A DNA stretch of 64,000 bases from Nostoc sp. UHCC 0926 (GTDB taxonomy: Bacteria; Cyanobacteriota; Cyanobacteriia; Cyanobacteriales; Nostocaceae): positions 5,522,001 through 5,586,000 of the forward strand of contig NZ_CP117768.1 in NCBI RefSeq assembly GCF_028623165.1. Direction: 5' to 3'. Below are positions 62,962 through 64,000 of this stretch, piece by piece. How positions within the stretch are numbered: the stretch's first letter is position 1; every line of letters begins with the position of its first letter. The notes beneath the pieces were generated by a model. That model made no database searches. It saw only the letters and a program-made list of their open reading frames with translations, and was not told the DNA's origin. The position numbers and the translations under genes are program-made.

Positions 62962-64000
62962 TCAAGTCTTAGATAGACGTTTGACAGCTTCACCCGCTAA
63001 CAACTGATGGGCTTGTTCCAAAACTTGGGGGATTTTATCGGCGTGGGGATTACGGGCGAGACATTGCCGCAAGTCTAATTCCTCTAACCGATCAGCTTTG
63101 TTGCCAGGAAACCAGTGGCTGGCATTGCCAAGCAGGTTGTAGCGCATTTTAGCGTAGTCTACCAGATCGTAGGCGATCGCTAGATTCCGCAGCCACAAAA
63201 TCACCCGAATGTTTACCTCACCAGGGGTTTGGTCAAAGGTTGGTAGATTTGTCTGCCAGGATTTTACCCAATCTTCTCCCAAAGTAGCGATCGCTTCTGA
63301 CTCCAACCTTGCTAAAATTGGTGGCAAAATTGACCATGCCCGGTCTACTAATTCTAAAGTTTTCAGGTGTTCATCAAAATCTTGTGGTTTTGCTGCTCCT
63401 AAACTCAGGGTATGCACCTCTTGATGACTCAAACAAAACAAATCATTAAACACCATTGGACTCAAAGGGGCGCAAAGATTTACTAACTTTTGTGGAGGTT
63501 TATATAACAAACCTCCTTTATCAGATGGGCTAATAATAAACACCCCCATATCGTGGCGTTTAGCTGCTTCAATTGCCTCCCAATTCCATTGATTAATGTA
63601 ATACCAGTGCAGATTGACGTAATCAAATTTATTGGTATTAATTGTCTGCACAATCATATCTGTTGAGCCATGTGTGGAAAAGCCAATAAATCTGACTTTT
63701 CCCTCAGCTTGCAGTTGCTGCGCTACTTCCAAACAGCCACCAGGAAGGATACTGTAGTCGAATGACTCAGCATGATTGATGCCGTGCAACCCTAAAAGGT
63801 CAACATAATCTAGTTGGAGATTTTTCAATGATTGTTCAAATTTCTCACGGAATTCTTTCGCATCTGCTGTTGGGTTTACTTTAGTCTGAACAATCAACTT
63901 TTCGCGGGGAAACTGGGGCAATATTCTCCCCAATTGCATTTCGGAACTGCCATAACCACGGGCAGTTTCAATATGATTAATCCCAACCTCAACTGCCTTT
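62962..64000 (-). CDS. Aldo/keto reductase family protein, 5' end outside the window
   Basis: 346 codons seen, open at the right edge; upstream of the internal ATG (63939) the frame continues with the family sequence VEVGINHIETARGYGSSE, so the true start is beyond 64000. TIM-barrel motifs: ETARGYG with the catalytic Tyr, VQTKVNP (Lys), YVDLLGLHGIN (His), RFIGFSTHG. NADPH-dependent; the long C-terminal part (VEELDLRQCLARNPHAD) is unusual, and such cyanobacterial proteins often carry a Cys-poor ferredoxin-like extension, which is not seen here. Substrate unknown. Confidence 0.85.
   Translation of the reverse strand, partial: KAVEVGINHIETARGYGSSEMQLGRILPQFPREKLIVQTKVNPTADAKEFREKFEQSLKNLQLDYVDLLGLHGINHAESFDYSILPGGCLEVAQQLQAEGKVRFIGFSTHGSTDMIVQTINTNKFDYVNLHWYYINQWNWEAIEAAKRHDMGVFIISPSDKGGLLYKPPQKLVNLCAPLSPMVFNDLFCLSHQEVHTLSLGAAKPQDFDEHLKTLELVDRAWSILPPILARLESEAIATLGEDWVKSWQTNLPTFDQTPGEVNIRVILWLRNLAIAYDLVDYAKMRYNLLGNASHWFPGNKADRLEELDLRQCLARNPHADKIPQVLEQAHQLLAGEAVKRLSKT

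Overview
The window looks like chromosomal DNA of a filamentous, heterocyst-forming cyanobacterium (order Nostocales, Nostoc/Anabaena-like). It is rich in HIP1 octamers (GCGATCGC), has the heptamer-type and palindromic short repeats typical of these genomes, carries cyanobacterial signature genes (nblS, agrE/argZ), and above all has a heterocyst-glycolipid gene cluster in the same order as I recall for Anabaena sp. PCC 7120 (hglE, two small ORFs, hgdB-hgdC-hgdA, further genes, hglT).

Region by region. (1) 1-16049: heterocyst glycolipid (HGL) locus. A large partial polyketide synthase (KS-AT-ACP-ACP-start of KR; minus strand) diverges from hgdB-hgdC (DevBC-like exporter parts, with no ATPase gene next to them) and hgdA (NDP-sugar epimerase). 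Then come a GT2 glycosyltransferase, a secreted DUF2141 protein, a membrane GT2 and the GT4 enzyme HglT. Together they account for building the fatty alcohol, supplying the sugar nucleotide, glycosylating the alcohol and exporting the lipid to the envelope. (2) 16050-26782: a PIN-domain remnant, a 21-bp minisatellite, a DUF2085 membrane protein, the bifunctional arginine dihydrolase/ornithine cyclodeaminase AgrE, a long AT-rich gap, a GT39-like membrane glycosyltransferase and a very large multi-spanning membrane protein. (3) 26792-35635: a hypothetical/lipoprotein pair, a 63-bp tandem repeat, a small cyanobacterial protein, a nucleotide-sugar epimerase, purD and the sensor kinase nblS, and a zinc-ribbon membrane protein. 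(4) 35895-38821: the most unusual module. A PD-(D/E)XK (HsdR-N-like) nuclease domain is fused to a ParA ATPase, followed by a ParB-like protein and a membrane-anchored winged-helix protein whose N-terminus resembles Z-alpha domains. (5) 38898-46100: a GT2, a SnoaL-like protein, and an LLM flavin monooxygenase - MFS exporter - SDR gene run, then a ChaC-like gamma-glutamylcyclotransferase. (6) 46101-57700: a scrambled accessory island with truncated genes, two toxin-antitoxin pairs (HicBA and RelE/ParE type), a WD40 protein, an ISKra4-like element with a perfect 9-bp target duplication, an internally deleted IS1634-like element, and two partial copies of the 3' end of mfd. (7) 57783-64000: intact mfd, a CorC/HlyC-type CBS membrane protein and the start-less end of an aldo/keto reductase gene.

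The strongest leads for something new are the nuclease-ParA / ParB-like / Z-alpha-like operon, and the reshuffled island in which three duplication breakpoints coincide with HIP1 octamers. All functional statements rest on motif recognition by eye; no database search was run.
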